DNA from: Mesorhizobium sp. B4-1-4
GTDB lineage: Bacteria > Pseudomonadota > Alphaproteobacteria > Rhizobiales > Rhizobiaceae
Length of the DNA stretch: 64,000 bases
Direction of reading: 5' to 3'
NCBI RefSeq assembly: GCF_006439395.2
Contig: NZ_CP083950.1
Location: 310,001-374,000, forward strand
In this document: piece by piece, positions 1 to 7,981 of the stretch
How the letters are laid out: each line of letters begins with the position of its first letter
Numbering within the stretch: the stretch's first letter is position 1
The notes under the pieces: generated by a model
The model's database searches: none
What the model was told of the DNA's origin: nothing
Seen by the model: the letters and a program-made list of their open reading frames with translations, nothing else
Made by a program: the position numbers and the translations under genes

Positions 1-78
1 ATCGTTGGGCCGCACTACGATATCGACGATGGCCTCTCGAATCTCTTCGTAGCTATGCTGTTTGGCGTTGTAGCTCAT
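1..78 (-). CDS. 5' end of an unidentified gene, cut by the window edge
   Basis: An ATG at 78 opens a frame of 26 codons that runs off the left edge (MSYNAKQHSYEEIREAIVDI...). The translation is hydrophilic and helix-like. It starts 45 bases after the end of the broken cyclotransferase-like gene on the same strand, so the two may have formed one transcription unit. Too little is present to name a family. Confidence 0.4.
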   Translation of the reverse strand, partial: MSYNAKQHSYEEIREAIVDIVVRPND

Positions 79-123
79 TCCCGTCCGGTTCCCAGTTCGG
101 CGCGCCAATCGTAGGCCGGTGGT

Positions 124-681
124 CTAGATAGGGGCCCACCCAAGATCCTGTTGCAATCGCTTTCGATAACCCGTTTTGATTTGCAAAGGGGCCTTGCGGA
201 CATACTCTTCGGCTTCAGCCTGTTCACCTTGGTTGATGAGCATCTTGAAGTGCTGCAGCACAACATCGTAGTCCGGCACGACGTTTGGGCTTCCCTTCAG
301 TCCGGGTCTCAGATTTGTCCATACTACGGCATCAAGATTGTGAGCGGGAGCCCACCCGGAAATAGCTTGTGCACCGCGTCCGTGTGACGTCCCATCGACT
401 TTGCGCTACCAGCCAATCGAATGCTGGATGTGCGCTTCGTTGATGCGCTCCCGTGACGCCAAGGCTTCCTTGGCGGCTTGTAGATTTGCGACTTTCATCA
501 GCGTCCACAGAGTCGTAACCGGCTCAACGCCATCCGCGATTACAAGAGTTATGCGCTTTCGGCCCGATTCACGCGCAAACTCTATCGGCAATACCGGGCC
601 GTCGTTTTTCCACCCACCCGTCACGGGGAAATCTTCTGGGTTCCAAATCAAGGATCCCCAACCCAAGCATGCGATCCTCAT
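124..681 (-). pseudogene. gamma-glutamylcyclotransferase-like gene interrupted by an in-frame amber codon
   Basis: The product begins MRIACLGWGSLIW, the glycine-rich opening typical of small gamma-glutamylcyclotransferase-fold proteins. Translation reaches a TAG at 406-408 after 91 codons. Beyond it the same frame stays open for 93 more codons to a second TAG at 124-126, and that part reads as normal protein (RKVDGTSHG..., ...LQHFKMLINQGEQ..., ...LGWAPI). The combined length of about 185 codons fits a complete protein of this fold, so a single nonsense change seems to have split one gene; there is no frameshift. Suppression of the amber or a sequencing error cannot be excluded. The family call rests on the N-terminal motif. 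Confidence 0.65.
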
Positions 682-846
682 CTGCTCTCCTGGCCCCGTA
701 TAAGGTTCAGCTAAAACGACCCGGTCTTCGGTAGTAGATTCCGATCCGTGCGACTTACGCGCACTTTAATTTCGGCCCGTTCGCCCACTCGTACTTCAGA
801 GTTCTTTCCACATTTGCAGGCGCGTTAGGTCCAACAATATCGCCGG

Positions 847-1251
847 TTAGGTAGTCGGCCTAGTGGTTCCCATACCCCAGCTGCGCACAGGCCATCTGCC
901 CTCTGCGTCCTTTTCCTCTACTGTGAAATGAAAATCCTTGAATCGATGCGCTTCGAAGCGAGGCAGCATGTCCGAAAATTGCTCTCTGGTGACGTAGAGG
1001 GAGAGGCTCAGCGACGGCAGCTGATCGGCCTCAAAAAGAACGCCCGCGGGTGGTCTGCCTTCATTGGCGTTGGGGGCCATGGCCATTACGATTCCAGGCC
1101 ATCTGAATACGGCATTCGGCATGATGAGCGAGGTAGCCAGTATGACGTAGGTGAACTCAAATGATTGTCTCGGCGGGCCTTGCTGCACGACCTGGCCAAA
1201 ATTGACGTTGGCCGAGCCGACGATTTCGCCGCGCCATTCGCCAGCGACCAT
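847..1251 (-). CDS. hypothetical protein, about 134 aa
   Basis: The frame has coding character and no convincing competitor on the other strand. I recognise no family. The product has a mixed beta-type pattern (GEWRGEIVGSANVNFGQV near the start, LSLSLYVTREQF near residue 85) and no signal peptide or membrane segment. The ATG at 1251 is chosen because AGGGC lies about 7 bases upstream; the same frame can be extended to a TTG at 1326, giving 159 aa. It stands alone on the minus strand, upstream of the broken cyclotransferase-like gene with a 165-base gap. Confidence 0.45.
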   Translation of the reverse strand: MVAGEWRGEIVGSANVNFGQVVQQGPPRQSFEFTYVILATSLIMPNAVFRWPGIVMAMAPNANEGRPPAGVLFEADQLPSLSLSLYVTREQFSDMLPRFEAHRFKDFHFTVEEKDAEGRWPVRSWGMGTTRPTT

Positions 1252-1326
1252 TTGCTTGCCCTGGCTGCGTCGGGCGAGCCTGCTTTGATCTCGCCGAATG
1301 GCTGCTATAGGAAATGATGTAGTCAA

Positions 1327-2019
1327 AGTTACGCATTCCGCGACGGCGGCTACATTATTCCAATCTTTTCAACAGGCTAAAAATCTGACGGCATTTTTGA
1401 CGGTATTGAGTGGACCATCAATGTTATTTTTGCTTTAATATCAAATATATAGGAGACTTGTTGATGATCGAGTGGGAATGATTTGGGGCCTTCGCGCACT
1501 ATCGCGTGCTATCGGAATACCCCTACAAACGACTGATTTAATAAGCAGAAATCTTCGCCCATCGATCGCGAACGATCGCGTGCAAAAGGACCGTTCTGAC
1601 GTCTTTTTGACGGTACCGTTTTCTTGGCGCGCCAAAATCGAAAAAGTGCCTTTTCATTGGGAATCACCAGCTGCGTTTCCCGTGGATGTGTTCCATGCTG
1701 GCAGCCATCCTTTAGCGGCCAGGGCCGGATCGCCAGCTTCAATGGCCAGCGGAATACCGTCGAACATGATCTTCATGTCCTCGAGCTCCGCCGAAATCTC
1801 ATTGCGCTTGCCGTTGCAGTCCGGGCGTCGATTCGCCCAGCTTATTGCGGTACCCACGCCACTGGGTTATTTTAACAGTTGATTGGGTGCGGCATCTGCC
1901 AGCCATCGCGGATGCCTTTCGTGCCTTGCCGTTTCGGCGGATGTGAAGTCTTTAACGGACCGCGGCGTCACGAGCTGTGTCTTGTGACCCGACAGGTCAC
2001 TAACAGTTAAGGATGAGCC
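1327..2019. other. intergenic stretch without a convincing gene
   Basis: About 690 bases, clearly richer in A+T around 1370-1460 than the rest of the window. Overlapping open frames exist on both strands (for example 1472-1882 plus and 1654-1857 minus), but none has a recognisable product, and the minus frame would need a GTG start. An imperfect direct repeat lies at 1384-1405 and 1595-1615. The last 40 bases hold the ribosome-binding site of the caspase gene that starts at 2020. Confidence 0.5.
1384..1615. repeat. imperfect direct repeat pair, about 21 bp, 210 bp apart
   Basis: TCTGACG followed by TTTTTGACGGTA occurs at 1384-1405 and again at 1595-1615; the spacer between the two blocks differs by one base. 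The 12-base core is identical in both copies. The function is unknown; it could be the scar of a lost element or a binding-site pair. Confidence 0.35.
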
Positions 2020-4569
2020 ATGCTGCGATGTTGTGCGTTCATTGCGGCCCTGATCCTCGCGAGCTTCACGGCGTTCCAAGCTTGCGCCGATCGAAGGGTT
2101 GCGCTTGTCATCGGCAATTCCGAGTACCGCGAAATTCCGGCTCTGAAGAATCCGGAGAAGGACGCCGACGATGTGTCGAACACCTTCCGGCTGGCCGGAT
2201 TCGACGTGTTCGTCGCTAAGGATCTCACCAAGATTGAGTTCGAAAAGCAGTTCCGCAACTACCTTGCGGCGGCGGACGGCGCTGATCTTGCGGTCGTGTA
2301 CTATTCCGGCCATGGCTTTCAGATCGGCGGTGAAAATTTCCTGATCCCGGTCGATGCATCGCTCAGGAACGCGGCTGATATTGAGGTGCAGGCCGTAAAG
2401 CTCGATGATGTGCTGCAGCAGTTGCGCGCGAAATCGAAGATCCAGGTGATCATCCTCGACGCCTGCCGCAACAATCCGTTTCCGCGCAAGGACTATTGGT
2501 TGCGAGACCAGCTGATCGCTGCCGGCGACACCGGCCTTGCGCAGGTAAAAAGTTCGCTGAACACGCTTATAGCCTTCGCCACCGAACCCGGTGCTGTCGC
2601 TTATGACGGAAGTGGCGATCTCAGTCCTTTTTCCTCCGCCTTCTCCCGTCGCGCGCTGGCGCCGAACCAGGAGATACGCTCGGTGATGGCGGCCGTTCGC
2701 CGTGATGTGGTCGAGGCTACGGCCGGCAAGCAGGTGCCGTGGGAAAACTCATCGTTGATCGACGAGGTCGTCCTTATGCGTCGCACCAGCCGGCCCGCAC
2801 TGCCGCCGGTGCTGGAAAAGGTCGTGCCGTCCGGCGTTGGGCCTGTCGCGCTCGACCTACCGGAGCCGGTCGATGTCGATGGCGGCGCGGTCACCGTCAG
2901 CATCGAGAGACCGCCGGCGTTGGGGCACCTGATTTTGGATGGCAAGCCGGTTGCGGCGGGTGAGTGGATCGCCGGCAAAGATCTTCCCCGATTGGAGATG
3001 GACGTGCCCAAGGGTGCTGGCGCCCAGGAAGAAGTCGACATGCTGGTCTATGCCACACGCGACAATTGGGGTGGCGAATCCCAGGGCATCCTGGTGTTCA
3101 GGGTCAAGAATGGGGAGGGCGCCGAGGGCAAGCAACTTGTGGCCTCGATGGAGTCCGAGCAGAAACAGGAAGTGGTGGAACGAGGCATTCACATTACCGG
3201 CGCCGCCGAAGCGATCGAGAACCGTGACGTACAGGTTCCCGTCGGCGTGGGCCCGGTTCCGTTGAAGCTGGATTTCCCGACCAAGGATCCCGCGGTCAGC
3301 CTGAAGCTTGCGAGCTACCCGGCAACCGGGACACTGTCCCTGCCGGATCGGACCTTATCTCCGGATTCGCGCCTGATGGCCGATGAAGTCGACCACCTGC
3401 GCTACGAACCCCAGATTGGCGCCGTCAAACCACTGATAGTCGGCTTTGAAATCAGGGCGGACAACGCTTCGTCGAAGCCGGCGACGATGAAGCTGTCACC
3501 AACCGTCGATCCCTGCGACAGGGAGGCCGGCGAGCCTCTCGACCTGCAGGGCGTCGTCCCCGGCCTGCTGCCGAACGAAATCAGCAGCAACGCCGTTGAC
3601 GTCTGCCGGGCGGCGGTCAAAGCCTATCCGGACGTCGCTCGCTTCCGCTACCAGCTCGGTCGGGCGCTGCTTGCGGTCGGCAAGGTCGATGAGGCCAAGA
3701 AGGCGATCCAGGAGGCTGCCGACAAGGGGCACGTCCGCGCAGTGTTCGAGCTTGGCTACCTCAACGCGACGGGAACGGGCATGCCCGTCAATCGCAAGCA
3801 GGCCAATACCTTCTACGCTGCAGCGTCCGACAAGGGGGATCCCTATGGGATGACCTCGTGGGGCCGCGCCTTGTTCAATGGCTACGGCGTCGAGCGTGAC
3901 AGCACCAAGGGGCTGGACCTGCTGCTGAAGGGGGCGGCGATGGGGCACACCTATGCCATGAACGATCTTGCGGCGATCTTCACGGAAGGTCGCAATGGCG
4001 TGCCTGCCGATCCAGCTCGCGCCGTGGCCTTCCTCAAAGCTGGCGTCGAGCGACAGGACATGTATTCGATGAACTTGCTCGGCCGCAATTATCTCGCCGG
4101 CACGGGGGTCGAGAAGGATCCGAAGGCAGCACTCTCGCTTTTTCAGAAATCCATGGATCTTGGCCAACCCTACGCCCCCGGCAGCCTTGCGCGCATGTAC
4201 AGGGACGGTGTCGGCGTGCAGCAGGATCTTGCAGAAGCGCAAAGGCTATTCGAGCTGGCGACCGACCGCGGCGATCAGTCGGCCGCGTATGACCGCGCGG
4301 CTCTGGAGATCCAGAGGGGTGACAAGGCGGACCAGGCCGTGGCGGTGCGTTACCTTGCTTTCGCCGCCGCGCTCGATCTGCACAACGAAATTCCGGATGC
4401 CAGGAGCAGTCTGGCGAAGTTCGGAGCCAAGGCCAAGACGGCGGCTCTGAAGCGGATGCGTGAGGACCTCAAATCGAAGATTTCGGCGGACGGCACGTTG
4501 GACGATCGACTGGTCAAAACGGCCAGGGCGGTCTGGGAACAAGCCAACCCGCGCCGGGACTTGTTCTGA
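2020..4569 (+). CDS. exported caspase-family (peptidase C14) protein with Sel1 repeats
   Basis: 849 aa. A signal peptide (residues 1-22) is followed by a caspase p20-like domain (about 23-255) with the catalytic pair in the usual contexts: His98 in YYSGHG and Cys149 in DACRNNPF. Residues about 270-365 and 408-482 look like two copies of a beta-rich module; both begin GVGPV and are followed by a short beta pattern. Residues about 567-765 are tandem Sel1/TPR-like repeats (LGYLNATGTGMPVN, GRALFNGYGVERD, LGRNYLAGTGVEKD). Domain content predicts a periplasmic or envelope cysteine peptidase, or a pseudo-peptidase scaffold, that binds partners through the Sel1 repeats. The start is supported by AAGGA 8 bases upstream. 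A lipoprotein gene follows after 19 bases. The neighbouring T6SS suggests, but does not show, an envelope role with it. Confidence 0.88.
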   Translation: MLRCCAFIAALILASFTAFQACADRRVALVIGNSEYREIPALKNPEKDADDVSNTFRLAGFDVFVAKDLTKIEFEKQFRNYLAAADGADLAVVYYSGHGFQIGGENFLIPVDASLRNAADIEVQAVKLDDVLQQLRAKSKIQVIILDACRNNPFPRKDYWLRDQLIAAGDTGLAQVKSSLNTLIAFATEPGAVAYDGSGDLSPFSSAFSRRALAPNQEIRSVMAAVRRDVVEATAGKQVPWENSSLIDEVVLMRRTSRPALPPVLEKVVPSGVGPVALDLPEPVDVDGGAVTVSIERPPALGHLILDGKPVAAGEWIAGKDLPRLEMDVPKGAGAQEEVDMLVYATRDNWGGESQGILVFRVKNGEGAEGKQLVASMESEQKQEVVERGIHITGAAEAIENRDVQVPVGVGPVPLKLDFPTKDPAVSLKLASYPATGTLSLPDRTLSPDSRLMADEVDHLRYEPQIGAVKPLIVGFEIRADNASSKPATMKLSPTVDPCDREAGEPLDLQGVVPGLLPNEISSNAVDVCRAAVKAYPDVARFRYQLGRALLAVGKVDEAKKAIQEAADKGHVRAVFELGYLNATGTGMPVNRKQANTFYAAASDKGDPYGMTSWGRALFNGYGVERDSTKGLDLLLKGAAMGHTYAMNDLAAIFTEGRNGVPADPARAVAFLKAGVERQDMYSMNLLGRNYLAGTGVEKDPKAALSLFQKSMDLGQPYAPGSLARMYRDGVGVQQDLAEAQRLFELATDRGDQSAAYDRAALEIQRGDKADQAVAVRYLAFAAALDLHNEIPDARSSLAKFGAKAKTAALKRMREDLKSKISADGTLDDRLVKTARAVWEQANPRRDLF

Positions 4570-4588
4570 TCAACGTGGAGGCGATAAG

Positions 4589-4897
4589 GTGGGCTGGGCA
4601 TCGAAAAAACACGCAATCGTCGCAACGATCCTATCAGGCGCTCTGGTTGTCGCGGGGTGCACGACCGTGACGCCGAGAGCCGAGCCGACCCCCACGGTGA
4701 AACACAAGACGAAGGTCATTCGCACGACGACCGCGCCAAAGATTGTCGTTGCCAAGAAACTGATCAAACCCGTTGGGGAAACGCCTGAATCTCCGCCCCC
4801 CGTCTTACCGGCCATAGGCGGCGGCAATAGTGGTGGCAATAGTGGTGGCAACAGCGGCGGAAACAGCGGCGGCGGCGGTGGCGGCTGGGGAGGCTGA
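4589..4897 (+). CDS. small lipoprotein with Gly/Asn/Ser repeat tail
   Basis: 102 aa from a GTG at 4589, chosen because GTGGAGG lies just upstream and because this start places a good lipoprotein signal at the N-terminus (LVVAGC, lipidated Cys24). The mature part is a basic, proline- and threonine-rich linker and ends in GGNS repeats and a GGGGGGWGG tail. There is no enzymatic motif. It lies 19 bases after the caspase gene and is probably cotranscribed with it. The likely role is a structural or tethering lipoprotein, exported and anchored in the outer membrane. A longer in-frame version starting inside the caspase gene is unlikely. Confidence 0.65.
   Translation: MGWASKKHAIVATILSGALVVAGCTTVTPRAEPTPTVKHKTKVIRTTTAPKIVVAKKLIKPVGETPESPPPVLPAIGGGNSGGNSGGNSGGNSGGGGGGWGG
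4818..4890 (+). repeat. 12-base tandem repeat coding for GGNS units
   Basis: About four copies of a GGTGGCAATAGT-like unit encode consecutive Gly-Gly-Asn-Ser, followed by a GGC-rich run. The unit is in frame with the lipoprotein, so copy-number changes would lengthen or shorten the tail without a frameshift. Confidence 0.7.
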
Positions 4898-5093
4898 CCA
4901 AAAGTTTCACTGAACTCGCTGATCGCCGCGCTCGGACTATGGCGACGCGCTCTCAGATGATTGCATGGCATGCGTCTTCAACCGCGCTCGACGGTTGGTA
5001 GTGGGTCAGTTTGAAATTCCGACCCGATCTCAATAGGCGCTTTCGCCTTGGCTCTGTCTGGAAATAGGCGCTTTCGCATGCCATCTTCAAGCC

Positions 5094-5281
5094 ATGACAG
5101 ATAAGCACCCGAAGCGCCCCCCGCGATCCAACCAGTTGGCGAAGTCGATGTCGCGATAGCCACCGGCGAGGCCGAAGATAAGAAGCCGCTCGCCATCGTT
5201 GCGCTTATCGAAGCGAAGGAAGCCGAGAAGCCAATGGCGCGCGGAACATACAAAAAGCTGTCCAATGTCTCAGAAATCTAG
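5094..5281 (+). pseudogene. frameshifted small passenger gene inside the insertion element
   Basis: ATG at 5094 starts MTDKHPKRPPRSNQLAKS; the frame then closes, but the neighbouring frame continues as VDVAIATGEAEDKKPLA and IEAKEAEKPMARGTYKK, ending at a TAG at 5279-5281. The two halves together resemble the small basic proteins common in rhizobia that begin with a KRPR..NQLAK pattern. The frameshift lies near 5145. A related fragment (IEAKEAEKLIIREPYRKR) occurs in the relic near 53.3 kb. Confidence 0.5.
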
Positions 5282-5474
5282 CAAATGGGTAGCCGTCGCC
5301 ATTATGCTTGATAAAGCACCAGATGAGCCGGTTACCTGTCCCTTTTGCCAGACCGCCGCCCTCATAGTTTATGACGTGCCATTCGGCAATGAAGGTATGT
5401 TTGAGCGGTGGGTGCATTGCCCCCTGTGCAAAGAGGCGACCGCAATGCGGTGTGGTCCCCGAATTTCAAACTGA
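5265..5474 (+). CDS. small zinc-ribbon-like passenger protein
   Basis: 69 aa. Two Cys pairs, CPFC and CPLC, separated by about 27 residues (CPFCQTAALIVYD ... VHCPLCKEATAMRC), look like a zinc ribbon. The stop codon lies inside the right inverted end of the element, so the gene is fully element-borne. The start is uncertain; the frame could extend upstream to 5199. It may be a passenger or regulatory protein of the element family; its function is unknown. Confidence 0.45.
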   Translation: MSQKSSKWVAVAIMLDKAPDEPVTCPFCQTAALIVYDVPFGNEGMFERWVHCPLCKEATAMRCGPRISN

Positions 5475-5580
5475 CCCACTGCCCGACGGTTAGAGCCGCT
5501 CGCCAAGCAAGGGCAAGTGCTCTATGCTCCGATCGCATGTCGGTATCGATATTGGGTTGTCCTGGGCAAGGGGGCGTTCC

Positions 5581-6687
5581 GTGGTCGAAGTCGTCGCATT
5601 CTGGCGGAGGACGAAGGCAGGCGCTGCAGCGCAAGCCGCGGGTCTCATTATCATGGCAATGGCCGGATTGTTGCTGTTCTGGCCGCAAGCTGCCAATGCC
5701 GCGGCGAACTGGACGCTCGATCCTGGCGCCTCGGTGCTCACCTACCAGTCGGTGAAGAAGAACACGATCGTCGAGACCAACAAGATCAGGAACATCACCG
5801 GCACGCTGAGCTCCGCCGGCGACGCCAAGATCAGCTTCGATCTCAATTCCGTCGACACGGGCGTCGACCTCCGCAATGTGCGCATGCGCTTCCTGTTCTT
5901 CGAGACATTCAAGTATCCGACGGCCGAGCTGACGGCCAAGGTGGACCCGGCCGCATTCGCCGACTTGCCGGCCAAACGCCGGATCAAGGCAACCTTGCCA
6001 TTCCGGCTGAGCCTGCACGGCGTCGACAAGGATCTGGAGGCGAGCGTCGTCGTGACCATGATCAGCGACACTCAGGTCTCCGTCGCTTCCGAGGCTCCCG
6101 TCGCGGTGCATGTCGAGGACTTCGGCCTGCTGCCGAACGTCGACAAGCTGCAGCAGGCCGCCAATGTGACGAACATAGTGCCCACCGCCTCGGTGTCCTT
6201 TGACTTCGTCTTCATTGCCGACGGCAGCAAGCCGGCTGCGGTGCAGACCGTCGCTGCCGGCGCCGCCGATGTCGGTCCGGTGGCCACCGATGCCGCGAAG
6301 ACCAATTTCAGCGACGAGGAGTGCCTCAACCGGTTTGCCGTGCTGTCGCGCACCGGCGCCATCTACTTCCGCCCGGCAAGCGTCAGGCTCGATGCCAAGA
6401 GCCGTCCGCTGCTGGCGGAGGTCGAAGGTGTCGTCGGCAAGTGTCCGACGCTCAAGGTCGAAGTGTCCGGCTACACTGACTCCGACGGATCGCCCGAGGC
6501 AAACAAAACTCTTTCGGAACGGCGCGCCCAGGCGGTTGCCAATGCGTTGGTCGCCGACGGCGTGCCGCGCACCCAGATCAGTGCAGCGGGCTATGGCGAG
6601 GATCGGCCGGTTGCCGTCAACGACACGCCAAAGAACAAGGCGCTTAATCGGCGGATCGAATTCTCCGCCACGAAGCTCGCGAACTGA
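5581..6687 (+). CDS. YceI-like domain fused to OmpA peptidoglycan-binding domain
   Basis: 368 aa from a GTG at 5581, with a purine-rich AAGGGGG about 8 bases upstream; an internal ATG at 5653 is possible. The signal peptide runs to about residue 40 (PQAANA). Residues about 43-225 are a YceI-like lipocalin barrel (NWTLDPGASVLTYQSVKK, FDLNSVDTGVDLRNVRMR), and residues about 258-368 an OmpA C-terminal domain (FRPASVRLDAKSRP, VSGYTDSDGS, LSERRAQAVANAL, LNRRIEFS). The predicted protein is periplasmic, binding a small hydrophobic or amphipathic ligand with the first domain and peptidoglycan with the second. The next gene, a second caspase, starts 7 bases later, so the two are surely cotranscribed. 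Confidence 0.85.
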   Translation: MVEVVAFWRRTKAGAAAQAAGLIIMAMAGLLLFWPQAANAAANWTLDPGASVLTYQSVKKNTIVETNKIRNITGTLSSAGDAKISFDLNSVDTGVDLRNVRMRFLFFETFKYPTAELTAKVDPAAFADLPAKRRIKATLPFRLSLHGVDKDLEASVVVTMISDTQVSVASEAPVAVHVEDFGLLPNVDKLQQAANVTNIVPTASVSFDFVFIADGSKPAAVQTVAAGAADVGPVATDAAKTNFSDEECLNRFAVLSRTGAIYFRPASVRLDAKSRPLLAEVEGVVGKCPTLKVEVSGYTDSDGSPEANKTLSERRAQAVANALVADGVPRTQISAAGYGEDRPVAVNDTPKNKALNRRIEFSATKLAN

Positions 6688-6694
6688 GGTCGGG

Positions 6695-7933
6695 GTGGGC
6701 TCCCGTCCAATCGCGTTTTGCGCCGGCTTGCTTCGCGGCGCTGGTCTTGCCGCCCTTGTCTTGCTTTTGACTTTGACGGTCGCCAGCGCCGAGCGCCGGG
6801 TCGCGCTCGTGCTCGGCAACTCGCAGTACCAGCACGCCGCGCCGCTCGCCAATCCCGTGCGCGATGCGCAGGCGATGGCCGAGCGCTTGCAGAACATTGG
6901 TTTCGAGGTGATCTCCGGCTTCGACCTTACCAAGCAGCAGACCCAGGCCACGGTTGCCCAGTTCGCCAAGCAGGTGCGCGGCGCCGATGTGGCGCTTTTC
7001 TTCTATGCCGGCCACGGCTTGCAGGTTTCAGGCAAGAACTATCTGCTTCCGGTGGATGCCGCGCTCGAGGACGAGACCTCGCTCGACTTTGAGACCGTGT
7101 CTGTCGATTTCATCCTGCGCCAGATGTCTCGCGAGACCAGCATAAGGCTGGTGTTCCTGGACGCATGCCGCGACAATCCCTTGGCCGATGTGCTGGCGAA
7201 GACCGCGGGCATCAAAGGTGCAAGCAGCGGTCTTGCGGAAATTCCGATCGAGAATGGCGGCGCGGGAACGCTCGTCGCCTTCGCGGCCAGTCCCAACCAG
7301 CTCGCCTATGATGGCTCCGGCGACCACTCGCCCTTCACGACGGCATTGCTCCAGCACATTGGGGAATCCAATGTCTCCATCACTGAAGCGATGAACAGGG
7401 TGACCAGCGACGTCTTCAAGGCGACCGCCGGCAAGCAACGCCCCTGGATCAATGTTTCTTTGACCACCGAGGTTGTCCTGCACAAGGTCGATCTCAACGC
7501 GCCGCTGATCGTCGGCGAGGCGAGCGTTCCGCCGGCTGAAGCCGGCTCCGGGACCCGCAACACCGGCGCGTCGTCAGGCCAGGCCGACGATCAGCTTGCG
7601 CTCGATCTTCTACGCGCGAAAATCCCCAAGCTCGCGACTGACGGCCCGATCCTTTTCGATCGTCCCGTCCAATTCGGCGACCCGGCGATCGACGGCAAGA
7701 GCATCGCCCAGTTGATCAGGAGCGAACCACTCTTCAGTCCGGTGGAAGGCCTCGACAAGTCGGTTTGGGAAGGCAAGCACTGCGACACCTGCCATGAGTG
7801 GAACGAAGCAAGATTGTGCGAGCAGGCGAAGAATTTCGCCGCCAACGACGTCTCGGTCCTGCGCCTGCAGCATCCGCTCGGTACCCGCTTCAAGGTCGCT
7901 CTGGCCAGATGGGCACAAGGCGGTTGCCGGTGA
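6695..7933 (+). CDS. exported caspase-family protein with C-terminal CxxCH motif
   Basis: 412 aa. The GTG at 6695 is used because the signal peptide (about residues 1-32) starts there and the upstream in-frame sequence is the other-frame reading of the YceI gene. The caspase p20-like domain covers about 33-265, with His107 in YAGHG and Cys158 in DACRDNP. A Ser/Gly/Ala linker (about 275-300) leads to a C-terminal domain of about 110 residues containing CDTCH at 363-367, then LC and a final C. CxxCH is the covalent haem attachment motif, but here it could equally be a structural Cys cluster. The gene shares the N-terminal architecture of the first caspase protein but lacks the Sel1 repeats. Predicted location: periplasm. 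Confidence 0.85.
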   Translation: MGSRPIAFCAGLLRGAGLAALVLLLTLTVASAERRVALVLGNSQYQHAAPLANPVRDAQAMAERLQNIGFEVISGFDLTKQQTQATVAQFAKQVRGADVALFFYAGHGLQVSGKNYLLPVDAALEDETSLDFETVSVDFILRQMSRETSIRLVFLDACRDNPLADVLAKTAGIKGASSGLAEIPIENGGAGTLVAFAASPNQLAYDGSGDHSPFTTALLQHIGESNVSITEAMNRVTSDVFKATAGKQRPWINVSLTTEVVLHKVDLNAPLIVGEASVPPAEAGSGTRNTGASSGQADDQLALDLLRAKIPKLATDGPILFDRPVQFGDPAIDGKSIAQLIRSEPLFSPVEGLDKSVWEGKHCDTCHEWNEARLCEQAKNFAANDVSVLRLQHPLGTRFKVALARWAQGGCR

Positions 7934-7981
7934 TGCTGGCCTGATGCCAGCATGACGGCGAATAGGGATCGGCGAAAGCCG

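Larger units (their letters stand above)
4997..5483. mobile_element. 487-bp insertion-sequence derivative with inverted ends and 8-bp target duplication, no transposase
   Basis: The left end (4997-5019) and the right end (5461-5483) are inverted copies of 23 bases with one mismatch (ends begin GGTAGTGGGTCAG and GGCAGTGGGTCAG). Immediately outside both ends is the same octamer CGACGGTT (4989-4996 and 5484-5491), a target-site duplication. Near the left end the 15-base sequence AATAGGCGCTTTCGC occurs twice (5032-5046, 5063-5077), possibly transposase-binding repeats. The inside holds one frameshifted small gene and one intact small zinc-ribbon gene but no transposase, so the copy would move only in trans. 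GG termini and 8-bp duplications are compatible with the IS1595 group; that assignment is inference. Confidence 0.8.

Noticed and set aside
406-408. Pyrrolysine or programmed readthrough at the in-frame TAG
   Set aside because: No pyrrolysine system is expected in Rhizobiales and no downstream signal is visible; a nonsense mutation is simpler.
1472-1882. Plus-strand frame of 136 codons and an overlapping minus-strand frame (1654-1857)
   Set aside because: They contradict each other, have no recognisable products, no good ribosome-binding sites, and lie in compositionally odd DNA.
5362-6969. Open frame of 535 codons on the minus strand opposite the YceI-OmpA gene
   Set aside because: It runs across the insertion-element end and two real gene boundaries, which no single gene would do.
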